NCBI GenBank assembly: GCA_963844235.1
Contig: CAWJNF010000006.1
Coordinates: 124,001 to 188,000 of the forward strand
Length of the DNA: 64,000 nt
Origin: CAWJNF01 sp963844235
Lineage (GTDB): Bacteria > Actinomycetota > Thermoleophilia > Gaiellales > Gaiellaceae
Reading direction: 5' to 3'
Under the pieces are notes generated by a model. It was given only the letters and a program-made list of their open reading frames with translations, was not told the DNA's origin and ran no database searches. The translations under genes and the position numbers were made by a program. Positions 52,570 to 61,399 of this stretch are shown here, one piece after another; positions within the stretch are counted from its first letter, which is position 1, and each line of letters starts with the position of its first letter.

Positions 52570-53217
52570 CTAGCCGCCGGTGCTCTGGACGACGTACTCC
52601 GCCACGGCCTGGATCTGCTCCTCCGAGAGCTGGCCGCTGAACGACGGCATGCCGCCCTGGCCATTCGTGACGCGATCGACGGCCAGCTCGAGCGACGGCT
52701 GTGAGTCGTCGAGGTTCGGGCCGACCGTGCCGCTGGAGCCGGCCGCGGCGAGGGTGTGGCAGCTCACGCAGTTCGCGGCGAAGATCGCCTCGCCGTCGGT
52801 CTCGCCCCCGCCACCGGGCTCAGGAGGCGGAGCGCACTGGGGGTCCTCGCCCGCCTGCCCGGCGCACTGCGCAACGAAGTAGGCGACGTCGTCGGCGTTC
52901 GTACCCGTCACGAGGTCGGGCTGCATGACCGAGTCGACGCCCGGGTAGGCGATCTGCGAGCGGACGACCTGCTCGAACGTGCTCTCCGCGAAGCCCTGCT
53001 CGCGCGACGCGCTGAAGGCGGCGTCGAGGTTCGGGCCGATAGATCCACCCGGCCCGGCCGCCTCGAGGGTGTGGCAGCTCGCGCACTCCTCGACGAAGTG
53101 CTCGCGCCCGTTGGCGAGGTCGGTGCCCTGCGAGACGCCCGGTGTGTCACCGCCACCGCAGGCCGCCAGCCCAAGCACGACTCCCGCGAGGCCCACCGCG
53201 AAGAACAGCGTTCGCAC
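52570..53217 (-). CDS. Diheme cytochrome c lipoprotein
   Basis: The 215-residue protein has a lipoprotein signal (GVVLGLAACGGG) and two cytochrome c domains. The first heme site is CASCH (Cys45, Cys48, His49) and the second CVSCH (Cys150, Cys153, His154). Candidate axial Met residues are in SVMQPDL and GGMPSFSG. It is a probable electron donor to the oxidase encoded by ctaCDE just to the left. A proline-rich linker separates the domains. Confidence 0.92.
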   Translation of the reverse strand: MRTLFFAVGLAGVVLGLAACGGGDTPGVSQGTDLANGREHFVEECASCHTLEAAGPGGSIGPNLDAAFSASREQGFAESTFEQVVRSQIAYPGVDSVMQPDLVTGTNADDVAYFVAQCAGQAGEDPQCAPPPEPGGGGETDGEAIFAANCVSCHTLAAAGSSGTVGPNLDDSQPSLELAVDRVTNGQGGMPSFSGQLSEEQIQAVAEYVVQSTGG

Positions 53218-53227
53218 GCCGCCTAAT

Positions 53228-54142
53228 CTAACCGGTGACGACGTCGGTGGTCCCGGTCAGCTGGTCGAGAGCCTCCTGCGCTGAGGCAGCGTACTCGCCG
53301 TCTGGGTCGGCCTCGAGATAGCGCTCCAGTGCATCGATCGCCTTGTCGGTCTGTTGCGCCGCGGACGCCGCTCCGGCGAGCTGGTACAGGACGGTCGGAT
53401 CGTCGGGAGTGGCCGCGGCAAGTTTCTCGAAGGCCACCATGCGCTTCTCGTGGAAGCTCGTCGCCTCGTTTCCGAGCTGGGTCGCGGCGCGCGTGTAGCC
53501 GGAGTCGATCGCGTCCTCGACGGGGTTCTCGCCCAGTGCGCCGAAGAAGCCGCTCCCCTCGGGGAAGGAATAGGCCTGTGCGGAGAACGAGCCGCCGGAG
53601 CCACGGCTGGTGAGCAGGACGGCCGCGTTCTGGTTCGACTCGCTGGCGAGTCGCAGGTAGACCGCGGTCAGCTGGCGAAGGGCTGCTGCATCCGATGGCT
53701 CGAGCGCGACGTACTTCTCGAGCGTCTCCGCTGCGTCCCGGTTCTGACCGGCCTCCCGGTAGGCGGTGGCGAGGTCGAGCACAGCCTCGGAGTCGTTCGG
53801 ATTCTCCTCGACGGCTTCGAGCGCGTCGGCGATCGCGGGAGCGTCGTCGGAGCCGCCACCGAAGATGTCGCGGAAGAAGTCGCTGAGGTTGGCGCCGCTG
53901 ACGCCGGTGCCGACGCCGAAGGCGACGAAGCCGATCGCGAAGATCGCGGCGAGTAGGGCGAAGACCCATTTCGCCCTGCGGCGGAGGCGCGAGAAAAAGA
54001 GCTGATCCTCGTACGAGGCGCGCTTCGGCGCCGCCTTGGTCTTCGGCGCCGCCTCGGTGCGGGTTACGGGCTGCTCTTTCTGGCTTTCCTGCCGAGCATT
54101 CGGGCGCGGGCGTCCGCCGCGTTTTGCCGGAGCTCGTGCCAT
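53228..54142 (-). CDS. TPR-repeat membrane protein
   Basis: The 304-residue protein has a basic N-terminus, one membrane helix (WVFALLAAIFAIGFVAFGVG, about residue 60) and an exported part with tetratricopeptide-like repeats (AVLDLATAYREAGQNRDAAE; VLYQLAGAASAAQQTDKAID). It may be a scaffold for cytochrome or envelope assembly, but nothing specific is seen. ATG 54142 has GAGAGGAGG as SD. It overlaps the 3' end of the upstream amidohydrolase by 79 nt. Confidence 0.8.
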   Translation of the reverse strand: MARAPAKRGGRPRPNARQESQKEQPVTRTEAAPKTKAAPKRASYEDQLFFSRLRRRAKWVFALLAAIFAIGFVAFGVGTGVSGANLSDFFRDIFGGGSDDAPAIADALEAVEENPNDSEAVLDLATAYREAGQNRDAAETLEKYVALEPSDAAALRQLTAVYLRLASESNQNAAVLLTSRGSGGSFSAQAYSFPEGSGFFGALGENPVEDAIDSGYTRAATQLGNEATSFHEKRMVAFEKLAAATPDDPTVLYQLAGAASAAQQTDKAIDALERYLEADPDGEYAASAQEALDQLTGTTDVVTG

Positions 54143-55372
54143 TCGAATCCTCCTCTCACGAAGCGCGTCGCGCCTCCGACGATGGTACGGCACACCCGCT
54201 CGGGTCTGCCGCCGAGAACCACGGCGACGGCGGGGTCCTCCCAGGGTAGGAACGGGGAGCCGGCGAGCGAGACGACGCAGAGGTCGGCGCGCTTGCCCGG
54301 CGCGAGCGAGCCGACCTCGTCGTCGAGGCCGAGCGCTCGTGCCGATCCCAGAGTAGCGAGCCGAAGCACGTCGGCCGGCGTCATGGCGCGCGGGTCGGCT
54401 GCCGACGCTCGCGCAAGAGCAACCGCGGCGCGCATCTCGTCGAACATGTCGAAGCAGGGGGTCGACGCGGGGCTGTCCGTGCCGAGGCCGACGCGGAGGC
54501 CGGCCTCGCACAACGCGCGCACGGGAGCCACTCCGCACCCGAGCAGCGCGTTCGAGCGTGGACAATGCACGACCGCCACGTCGTGCTCGGCGAGGAGTTG
54601 GATCTCCTCCTCGTCGACCGTAACGCAGTGAGCCGCCGCGATGGACGGGCCGAGGAGACCCTCGCGGGCGAGGTGGCGGATCGCGGACTCCATGGGCGGC
54701 GAGGCTAGGAGGTGGGCGTACGCCGACATGGGCCCGGTGCCCTCGACGAGCCAGGCGTGCTCGGCGCGCGATTCCGCGAGGTGCGTAGCGACGGGCAACC
54801 CGAGCTCGAGGCTAGCCCGGTAGAGCGCGGCCGTGCACGTGTACGGCGCGTGCGGAGAGACCCCGAGGCGGACGCGATCGGAGAGCGAGGAACCGATCCG
54901 CTCCCGGTTCGGCTCGAAGCGCGTCTCGAGGTCATGTCGGCCCGCCGAAGACCTCCAGGTGGACGACCGCTCGCAGCCCGAGCTCGTCGGCGGCGATTGC
55001 CGCTGCTCCGGTGAAGCTTGCGTCCGCCACCGTGGTCATGCCCGAGGCAAGGCACTCGGCGGCGCCAAGGCGAGCGATCGCGGTAATGTCCTCGAAGTCG
55101 AGCCGGCTCTTTCGCTGCATGTGCAGCTCGAGCCACGGGCCGAACGGGAGCCCCTCGCCGAAGCCGGCGTAGACCGCGTACTCGAGGTGGGAGTGCGCGT
55201 TGACGAAGCCGGGCACGATCGCGCACTCTGGGAAATCGTGGCGACGGTCGGACGCGAGGTCGTCAGCCGGGCCGACGGCCAGGATCAGGCCGTCGCGGAC
55301 GGCGACACCGCCGCGCTCGATCGGGGCTCCGTCGACGGGCAGGACCCAGTCGGCCGCGTAGACCTCCGTCAC
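54064..55372 (-). CDS. TRZ/ATZ-family amidohydrolase (possibly aminodeoxyfutalosine deaminase), frameshifted
   Basis: This subtype III amidohydrolase has metal ligands His-x-His in VNAHSHLEYAVY, His in VATHLAESRAEH, His in AAAHCVTVDEE and Asp in GLGTDSPAS. The frame breaks near 54935-54940: after VVHLEVFGG the chain continues as DLETRFEPNRERIG in the +1 frame and ends at 54064. One net extra base is implied. The size and HLEVFG segment recall aminodeoxyfutalosine or SAH-type deaminases of menaquinone or purine metabolism, but this is uncertain. It is distinct from the homologue at 8842. Confidence 0.82.
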
Positions 55373-55436
55373 GGGCTAGTGCTTCGTCTCGGAAGTTCCT
55401 TGATGCTCCGGCGTGCGAAAAGCGAGCAATGGGGGG

Positions 55437-56234
55437 CTAGGTTCCGCCGGCGGCGCCGCTCGACTCGAGCGCGGCCGCCTCCTCTGCCGCGGCCTTGGCC
55501 GCCCAGCGGCGCTCGAAGAACCCTGCGAGCCGGATCGTCGCCTCGAAGAGCACGAGCAGCGGCAGCGCCTGGAACGTCGTCGTGACGGGATCGACGCCAG
55601 GTAGCGCAGCAGCGAGAGCGACGCAGATGACGATGCCGATACGGCGGCTGCGCCGCAAGCGGTCGGCGCTGAGCACTCCGATCCGGACGAGGGCGAGCAG
55701 GATAACCGGCATCTCGAAGACGAGGCCGGTGAAGACGGACGTCATCCCCACGAACGAGAAGTAGTCTCGCGCGCGAAGCTGGATGTCGTACTGGTCGGAG
55801 TCGAAGCCGAGCAGGAACGGCGTTGCCGACGGCAGCACGATGAAGTACGAGAAGAGCACGCCGCCGGCGAAGAGGAACGTGGCAGCGACAACGCAGCGCG
55901 ACACGACCTTCTGATCCTTTTCGTCGAACGCCGGGGCCAGGAACGCCCAGAGCTGGTAGACGATGATCGGAAGCGCGACGCACACGGCGGCGTAGAGCGC
56001 GACCATGAACGACGTCATGAACGGCTCGGCCACGCCGAGGGTCGTCACGTCGGGGATCTGAGTGTCCCTGATCGGCTTCTTCAGCGCCTCCATGATCGGC
56101 TTGCGAAAGGCGTAGGAGACACCGAAGGCAAGCGCGACTGCCGCCAGCGAAACGATCAGGCGGGTGCGCAGCTCGTCGAGATGCTCGACGAGCGTGGCGC
56201 GCTCCTCGTGGTCGAGGCGACGCGGAAGCCGCAA
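55437..56234 (-). CDS. tatC: Sec-independent translocase TatC
   Basis: The 265-residue protein has six membrane helices. TatC motifs are HLDELRTRLIVSL at the N-terminus, YQLWAFLAPAF (with the twin-Arg signal-binding region), and LVFEMPVILLALVRIGVL. It recognises folded proteins with twin-arginine signals. The start is TTG at 56234, since no ATG or GTG lies before HLDELR; the SD is weak. It lies downstream of tatA. Confidence 0.95.
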   Translation of the reverse strand: MRLPRRLDHEERATLVEHLDELRTRLIVSLAAVALAFGVSYAFRKPIMEALKKPIRDTQIPDVTTLGVAEPFMTSFMVALYAAVCVALPIIVYQLWAFLAPAFDEKDQKVVSRCVVAATFLFAGGVLFSYFIVLPSATPFLLGFDSDQYDIQLRARDYFSFVGMTSVFTGLVFEMPVILLALVRIGVLSADRLRRSRRIGIVICVALAAALPGVDPVTTTFQALPLLVLFEATIRLAGFFERRWAAKAAAEEAAALESSGAAGGT

Positions 56235-56249
56235 GGGATGACCCCGCTG

Positions 56250-56519
56250 CTAGTTGGAGGGCTGCTCGGCCTTGGGGGCAGGCGCGGGCGCGGGCGTCTC
56301 GACCGGAGTCGTCGTGGTCGTGAGCACGGCCGGCTTCTCGTCCTCGTCCTCTTCCTCGTCCCCGAGCTTGCCCGTCAGCGAGTCTTTGAACTCGCGCATG
56401 CCGCGACCCATCGAGCGGCCCATCTCCGGGAGCCGCTTGGGACCGAACACGAGCAGGAGGACGAGCAGGAGGAGCAGGATCTCCCAGACGCCGAAGTTCT
56501 GAAACAGAGCTACAGGCAT
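56250..56519 (-). CDS. tatA: Sec-independent translocase TatA
   Basis: The 89-residue protein has a short periplasmic N-terminus, one membrane helix (EILLLLLVLLLVFGPKRLPE), the FGPKRLPE hinge, the amphipathic helix MGRSMGRGMREFKDSL and an acidic, Pro-rich tail. It forms the Tat pore with TatC encoded next. Confidence 0.96.
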   Translation of the reverse strand: MPVALFQNFGVWEILLLLLVLLLVFGPKRLPEMGRSMGRGMREFKDSLTGKLGDEEEDEDEKPAVLTTTTTPVETPAPAPAPKAEQPSN

Positions 56520-56610
56520 GGAACGAGCGTAGCAGCGGGCGCACTAGGGGTGCGAGCAGGTGTGCGAGCGCAACGTTAGGCGCGCGTTAAGCGCAGTGTT
56601 GAGTTCTCGT

Positions 56611-56637
56611 GTAGGGGCCGGATATATCCGGCCTTAC
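56611..56637. repeat. Dispersed palindromic element, copy 9
   Basis: GTAGGGGCCGGATA and TATCCGGCCTTAC. The end TTAC supplies the TAA stop codon of sufR on the minus strand. Confidence 0.85.
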
Positions 56638-57332
56638 GCCTGCGTGACGGCCTGCCCGAGGTGGGCGGCGCACACCCCAGGGCGTACGAACGGCTCGAGC
56701 TCGTCCGCCTCGACGTGCGCGCCGAGCTCGGCGAGCGCGCCCTGCATCAATCCGAGGTGGACGGCACAGACGACCTTGCGGTAGCTGTCGGCGACCTCAC
56801 CGAACGGGCAGTGTTGCATGAGCACGGTGAGGCCGGTCTCGGCGCGCTCGAGCTGCGGATCGAAGCCGAACTCGTCGAGGAGTCGAACCATCTCTGCGAC
56901 GTCGTCCTCGTCAGATTCGGTGGCGACCGGGGGCCTGCGGTCGACGAGGTAGCGCCCCCAGGCGCGTCCGGCGGCCTCCGCCTGCTCGGAGGAGTCCTTG
57001 GCCGGGCCGGCGAGGTAGCTGGCGAGGATCTCGGCGAGCAGTCGGTAGCCGGCGCGTTCCTCCTGCGTCACCCCCTCCGGCGTCGGCCCGTAGACGAGCC
57101 GCGGCCGTCCGGGGCGCGTCCGCTCCTCGGGGCGGGCCGCGACGAGCCGCGCTTCCGACAGGATGCGGAGGTGGGAGCGGATCGTATTCGCGTGCAGCCC
57201 GACGCGCTCGGCCAGCTCGGTGGCGTCCAGCGGCCGGTCGGCCCCGCGCAGGATCTCGAGAATGCGTACGCGGCTCGGATCGCCGAGCGCTCGGTGGACG
57301 CGGGTCTCGTCGATTCGCTCGGGTGTGCTCAT
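56634..57332 (-). CDS. sufR: SufR-like ArsR-type iron-sulfur regulator
   Basis: The 232-residue protein has a winged helix at residues 10-80 (LGDPSRVRILEILRG, ATELAERVGLHANTIRSHLR) and a C-terminal domain with three Cys: Cys175 in QHCPFG, Cys189 in VVCAVHLGLMQG and Cys221 in PGVCAAHL. They can hold an Fe-S cluster as in SufR. It probably represses the divergent suf operon when Fe-S clusters are plentiful. The ATG lies in an AT-rich control region shared with sufC. Confidence 0.9.
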   Translation of the reverse strand: MSTPERIDETRVHRALGDPSRVRILEILRGADRPLDATELAERVGLHANTIRSHLRILSEARLVAARPEERTRPGRPRLVYGPTPEGVTQEERAGYRLLAEILASYLAGPAKDSSEQAEAAGRAWGRYLVDRRPPVATESDEDDVAEMVRLLDEFGFDPQLERAETGLTVLMQHCPFGEVADSYRKVVCAVHLGLMQGALAELGAHVEADELEPFVRPGVCAAHLGQAVTQA

Positions 57333-57406
57333 GAGGGTATTATTCCAACGAAGCCGGTAAAAACAGTAGCGGTTGGACAATACGAGCGGAAGGGGCTGAC
57401 GAGGCC
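57333..57406. promoter_or_regulatory. sufR-sufC divergent control region
   Basis: The region holds an inverted repeat, TCCAAC at about 57343 and GTTGGA at about 57373, around an AT-rich centre, in 74 bp between the two starts. It is a good candidate for the SufR operator. TAATAC on the minus strand lies very close to the sufR ATG, hinting at a short-leader or leaderless mRNA. Confidence 0.5.
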
Positions 57407-58192
57407 TTGGCGGTACTGGAGATCAAGGATCTGCACGTTGCGATCGAGGACGGAACCGAGATCGTGCGCGGCGTCGACCTGAGCGTGGACACGAACGAGG
57501 TGCACGCCGTCATGGGGCCGAACGGCTCCGGCAAGTCGACGCTCGCCTACGCCCTGATGGGCCATCCCGCCTACGAGATCACGGGCGGCGACATCCTGCT
57601 CGACGGTGAGAGCGTCCTCGAGCTGGAGGCGGACGAGCGGGCCCAGCGAGGGCTCTTCCTCGCGTTCCAGTATCCGCACGCGGTCCCCGGGGTCACGGTG
57701 ACGAACTTTCTACGCTCGGCCGTCAACGCCATCCGCAAGGCAAAGAACGGGGGCGAGGACAACCCGATCGCGATCAAGGAGTTCCGGGCACAGCTGACCG
57801 GGGAGATGGACCGGCTGAAGGTCCCACGCGAGATGATCGGCCGTTACCTCAACGAGGGGTTCTCGGGCGGGGAGAAGAAGCGGGTCGAGATCCTCCAGAT
57901 GGCGATGCTCGAGCCGCGCATCGCCGTCCTCGACGAGACGGACTCGGGGCTCGACATCGACGCCCTCCGCATCGTCGCGAGCGGCGTGAAGGAGCTTGTG
58001 GGCCCCGACATGGGCGCTCTCATCATCACCCACTACCAGCGCATCCTCGACTACATCGAGCCTGATCACGTCCACGTCTTCGTCGACGGACGGATCGTCG
58101 AGAGCGGAGGGCCCGAGCTGGCACATAGGCTCGAAGCCGACGGCTACGACGCATTCGTCCCCGAACCTGTTACAGGAGGTGAGAGCCGGTGA
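57407..58192 (+). CDS. sufC: Fe-S assembly ATPase SufC
   Basis: The 261-residue ABC-type ATPase has Walker A GPNGSGKST, signature FSGGEKKRVEILQMAML, Walker B IAVLDETDSGLDIDAL and a switch His in IITHYQRIL, all typical of SufC. It drives the SufBCD scaffold. It starts at TTG 57407. It overlaps sufB (GTGA). The order C-B-D, with a VOC gene between B and D, is unusual. Confidence 0.97.
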   Translation: MAVLEIKDLHVAIEDGTEIVRGVDLSVDTNEVHAVMGPNGSGKSTLAYALMGHPAYEITGGDILLDGESVLELEADERAQRGLFLAFQYPHAVPGVTVTNFLRSAVNAIRKAKNGGEDNPIAIKEFRAQLTGEMDRLKVPREMIGRYLNEGFSGGEKKRVEILQMAMLEPRIAVLDETDSGLDIDALRIVASGVKELVGPDMGALIITHYQRILDYIEPDHVHVFVDGRIVESGGPELAHRLEADGYDAFVPEPVTGGESR

Positions 58193-59610
58193 GCACGTCC
58201 GAGACCGAGGTCGTCGCCGGTATCGGCAGCGACTACGAGGAGAAGTACGGCTTCCACGATCCCGAAAACTACGTCTTCAAGTCCCAGCGTGGACTGAGTC
58301 CGGAGGGCGTCGCCGAGATCTCGGCCCACAAGAACGAGCCGGACTGGATGCGGAAGTCCCGCCTCAAGGCGCTCGAGTACTTCCGGGCCCGTCCGATGCC
58401 AAACTGGGGGGCCGACCTCTCCGGCATCGACTTCGAGAACATCTACTACTACATCAAGCCGACCGAGAAGCAGGCGAACTCCTGGGAGGACCTGCCCGCG
58501 GACATCAAGCAGACGTGGGACAGGCTCGGCATCCCCGAGGCGGAGAAGAAGTACCTCGCCGGCGTGGGCGCCCAGTACGAGTCCGAGGTCGTGTATCACA
58601 AGCTCCAGGAGGAGCTCGAGCGGCAGGGCGTCCTGTTCCTCGACATGGACTCGGGCCTGCGCGAGCACGAGGACCTCGTCCGCGAGTACTTCGGCACGGT
58701 CATCCCGCTGAACGACAACAAGTTCGCAGCGCTCAACTCGGCCGTCTGGTCGGGCGGCTCGTTCATCTACGTCCCGCCGGGCGTGCGCATCGAGATGCCG
58801 CTGCAGGCCTACTTCCGTATCAACGCGGAGAATATGGGCCAGTTCGAGCGGACGATGATCATCGTCGACGAGGGGGCCTACGTCCACTACGTCGAGGGCT
58901 GCACCGCGCCGATCTACTCGACCGACTCGCTGCACTCCGCCGTCGTCGAGATCATCGTCAAGAAGGGCGGCCGCTGCCGTTACACGACGATCCAGAACTG
59001 GTCGACGAACGTCTACAACCTCGTCACGAAGCGCGCCGTCGCCTACGAGGACGCGACCATGGAGTGGGTCGACGGGAACCTCGGCTCGAAGGTGACGATG
59101 AAGTACCCCGCGATCTGGCTGATGGGCGAGCGCGCCCACGGCGAGGTGCTCTCGATCGCGTTCGCGGGTGACGGCCAGCATCAGGACGCCGGTGGCAAGT
59201 GCGTGCACGTGGCGCCGAACACGTCGTCGGTGATCACCTCGAAGTCGATCTCGAAGAACGGCGGCCGCGCCGGCTACCGCGGGCTGCTCGAGGTGGCGAA
59301 GGGTGCGCGGGGCTCGAAGTCGAAGGTCGTCTGCGATGCGCTGATCCTGGACGAGGATTCTCGCTCGGACACCTATCCGTACATCCGCGTCGACGAGAAC
59401 GAGAACGTCTACACGGAGCACGAGGCGACCGTCTCGAAGATCGGCGAGGAGCAGCTGTTCTACCTGATGAGCCGCGGCCTCTCCGAGGCGGAGGCGAGCG
59501 CGATGATCGTGTCCGGTTTCGTCGAGCCGATCACGAAAGAGCTACCGCTCGAGTACGCGGTCGAGCTGAACCGGCTGATCCAGCTGCAAATGGAAGGGTC
59601 AGTGGGTTGA
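58189..59610 (+). CDS. sufB: Fe-S assembly scaffold SufB
   Basis: The 473-residue protein has the right-handed beta-helix and the C-terminal conserved block GGKCVHVAPNTSSVITSKSI, RAGYRGLLEVAKGA, and EATVSKIGEEQLFYLMSRG. It assembles nascent Fe-S clusters with SufC and SufD. GTG 58189 is coupled to sufC. Its last codons (Met-Glu-Gly-Ser-Val-Gly-stop) are repeated 91 bp downstream. Confidence 0.97.
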   Translation: MSTSETEVVAGIGSDYEEKYGFHDPENYVFKSQRGLSPEGVAEISAHKNEPDWMRKSRLKALEYFRARPMPNWGADLSGIDFENIYYYIKPTEKQANSWEDLPADIKQTWDRLGIPEAEKKYLAGVGAQYESEVVYHKLQEELERQGVLFLDMDSGLREHEDLVREYFGTVIPLNDNKFAALNSAVWSGGSFIYVPPGVRIEMPLQAYFRINAENMGQFERTMIIVDEGAYVHYVEGCTAPIYSTDSLHSAVVEIIVKKGGRCRYTTIQNWSTNVYNLVTKRAVAYEDATMEWVDGNLGSKVTMKYPAIWLMGERAHGEVLSIAFAGDGQHQDAGGKCVHVAPNTSSVITSKSISKNGGRAGYRGLLEVAKGARGSKSKVVCDALILDEDSRSDTYPYIRVDENENVYTEHEATVSKIGEEQLFYLMSRGLSEAEASAMIVSGFVEPITKELPLEYAVELNRLIQLQMEGSVG

Positions 59611-59704
59611 TGGCTCCCCCGCTGGCCATGAAGAAGGGGGTTCACGGGGGATAGCAGCTGGGGTTTCCCCCGTGATCGAAATGGAGGGCTCGGTAGGTTG
59701 ATGG
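59588..59704 (+). repeat. Direct repeat of the sufB 3' end flanking a GC hairpin
   Basis: The segments at 59588-59613 and 59679-59704 match at 22 of 26 positions. All four differences are third-codon changes that keep Met-Glu-Gly-Ser-Val-Gly-stop. Between them lie a 14-codon frame (59610-59654) overlapping the sufB stop and a hairpin CACGGGGG / CCCCCGTG. The second repeat ends at the VOC gene start. Confidence 0.8.
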
Positions 59705-60063
59705 AAGTCGTGAAGCTCGACTTCGTCGGCATCCCGTCGCAAGACGCCGATCGTTCGGCTCGGTTCTACGGCGAGGTGCTCGGCCTGAGAAGGGACGAGC
59801 AGTCGCAGTACGAGTTCTGGGCCGGCGACACCTGCCTCGGTATCTGGGAGCCGGAGAAGCTCGGAATGCCGTTCGAGCCACAGCACAACGGGCACCTTGC
59901 TCTCCACGTCGAGGACGTCGAGGCGGCGCGCAAGGAGCTCGAGGCGAAAGGCGTCGAGTTCAGCGGCGACACGTTCGACACCGGTGTCTGCCACATGGCG
60001 CTCTTCCGCGACCCCGACGGCAACGACCTGATGCTGCACCGCCGCTACGCGCCGCATGGCTGA
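59701..60063 (+). CDS. VOC/glyoxalase-like protein inside the suf operon
   Basis: The 120-residue vicinal-oxygen-chelate protein starts KLDFVGIPSQDADRSARFYG, with VLGLRRDEQSQYEFWAG in the middle and HMALFRDPDGNDLMLHRRY at the end. Potential metal ligands are present, but no specific activity can be assigned. It lies between sufB and sufD, overlaps sufD by 8 nt, and is preceded by the duplicated sufB end, which looks like an inserted unit. Confidence 0.88.
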   Translation: MEVVKLDFVGIPSQDADRSARFYGEVLGLRRDEQSQYEFWAGDTCLGIWEPEKLGMPFEPQHNGHLALHVEDVEAARKELEAKGVEFSGDTFDTGVCHMALFRDPDGNDLMLHRRYAPHG

Positions 60064-61285
60064 GACCGTCGCGCCACAGCCGCTCACGATCACGGGAGAG
60101 GCCCTACGGGGCCTCTCGCGCGAGGAGCTGCGCGCACGCTACGCGGCCCTGCCGCTGCCCGACACGTCCGAGGAGCACTGGCGCTTCACCGACCTGAAGG
60201 GCTTCGACCCGGACGAGTTCGACACCGAGCCGGAACGGGTGGACGTCGCGGCGTCGTCGCTCCTCGATCCGATCGAGCTCTCCGCGCTCGTGACGGTGAC
60301 CGAGCTCGGAGTCGAGGTCGAGCACGCCGCCGCCGAGCTCCGGGTGGAGCAGCTCACGAGCGACCACCCGCTCCTCGGGACACTCGTCGGCGCGGACGAG
60401 AAGTTCGCGGCTCACAACGCGAGCGAGTGGCGCAACGGGCTCCTCGTCGTCGTTCCGCGCGGGGTCGTGCTCGACCGGCCGGTCTACGTGCGCATCGCCA
60501 ACACGGCGCCAACCGGCTCGTCGTTCTGGCGCCTGCTCGTGGTCGCCGAGCCGGAGTCCCGCGCGACGGTCATCGAGGAGTACGTCTCGGCCTCGGCAGA
60601 GCTTGCGAGCTACTCGAACGCGGCGACGGAGCTCTTCGTGGAGCAGGCGGCCAAGCTCGAGTACGTGTCGATCCAGAACCTCTCCAGGGAGACGTGGCAC
60701 TTCGCCTCTCACCGCGCGCAGGTTGATCGCGACGCGGAGCTCGAATGGGTCGCCGGCGGGTTCGGCTCACGCAGCGGCAAGACGCGCGTGCAGAACGACC
60801 TCGTCGGGCCGGGCGCATCGGCGCGGGTGACCGGGACGTACTTCGCGGACGGCCTCCAGCACCTCGACTACGACACGTTCCAGGAGCACGTCGCGCCTAA
60901 CACCACGTCGGACTTCGCATTCCGGGGTGTTCTACGCGACGACGCGAGCGCCGTCTGGCGCGGCATGATCCGCGTCGAGGACGACGCGCAGCGGACGAAC
61001 GCCTACCAGGAGAACCGCAATCTGATCCTGTCGCCGAAAGCGCATGCCGACTCGATCCCCGGGCTCGAGATCCTCGCCAACGACGTGCGCTGCACGCACG
61101 GCGCGACGAACAGCCCGGTGAACCGCGACGAGCTCTTCTACTGCATGGCGCGCGGGCTGTCGCGCGGCGAGGCCGAGCGGCTGATCGTACGCGGCTTCTT
61201 TCAGGACATGCTCGACCGGATCCAGCTCGAGCCGGTTCGCGACGCGGTCGCGAAGGCGCTCGAGGCCCGCATCCCAGCCGCCTGA
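60056..61285 (+). CDS. sufD: Fe-S assembly protein SufD
   Basis: The 409-residue protein has EEHWRFTDLKGF at the N-terminus and the SufB/D beta-helix (VQNDLVGPGASARVTGTYF). The C-terminal GLEILANDVRCTHGATNSPV, with a conserved Cys and His, is the Fe-S/partner site. It forms the SufBCD complex. ATG 60056 overlaps the VOC gene. It is the last gene before a cluster of palindromic elements. Confidence 0.96.
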   Translation: MAETVAPQPLTITGEALRGLSREELRARYAALPLPDTSEEHWRFTDLKGFDPDEFDTEPERVDVAASSLLDPIELSALVTVTELGVEVEHAAAELRVEQLTSDHPLLGTLVGADEKFAAHNASEWRNGLLVVVPRGVVLDRPVYVRIANTAPTGSSFWRLLVVAEPESRATVIEEYVSASAELASYSNAATELFVEQAAKLEYVSIQNLSRETWHFASHRAQVDRDAELEWVAGGFGSRSGKTRVQNDLVGPGASARVTGTYFADGLQHLDYDTFQEHVAPNTTSDFAFRGVLRDDASAVWRGMIRVEDDAQRTNAYQENRNLILSPKAHADSIPGLEILANDVRCTHGATNSPVNRDELFYCMARGLSRGEAERLIVRGFFQDMLDRIQLEPVRDAVAKALEARIPAA

Positions 61286-61295
61286 AGACGCGGGT

Positions 61296-61399
61296 GTAGG
61301 GGCCGGATCTCATCCGCAGGGCCGGATCTCATCCGCCCGTCGGCCTGCGAGCCGCCCGCGTCTCGGCCGGACCCGGGCCGCATGAGATGCGGCCCCTAC
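61296..61399. repeat. Dispersed palindromic element, copies 10-12
   Basis: Copy 10 (61296-61319) and copy 11 (61319-61339) are partial: GTAGGGGCCGGATCTCATCC, then a repeat of GGGCCGGATCTCATCCG. Copy 12 (61375-61399) is inverted, with GGGCCGCAT / ATGCGGCCC and CCCCTAC. The TAG of copy 12 is the stop codon of the minus-strand gene. They lie between the convergent sufD and an unknown gene. Confidence 0.85.
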
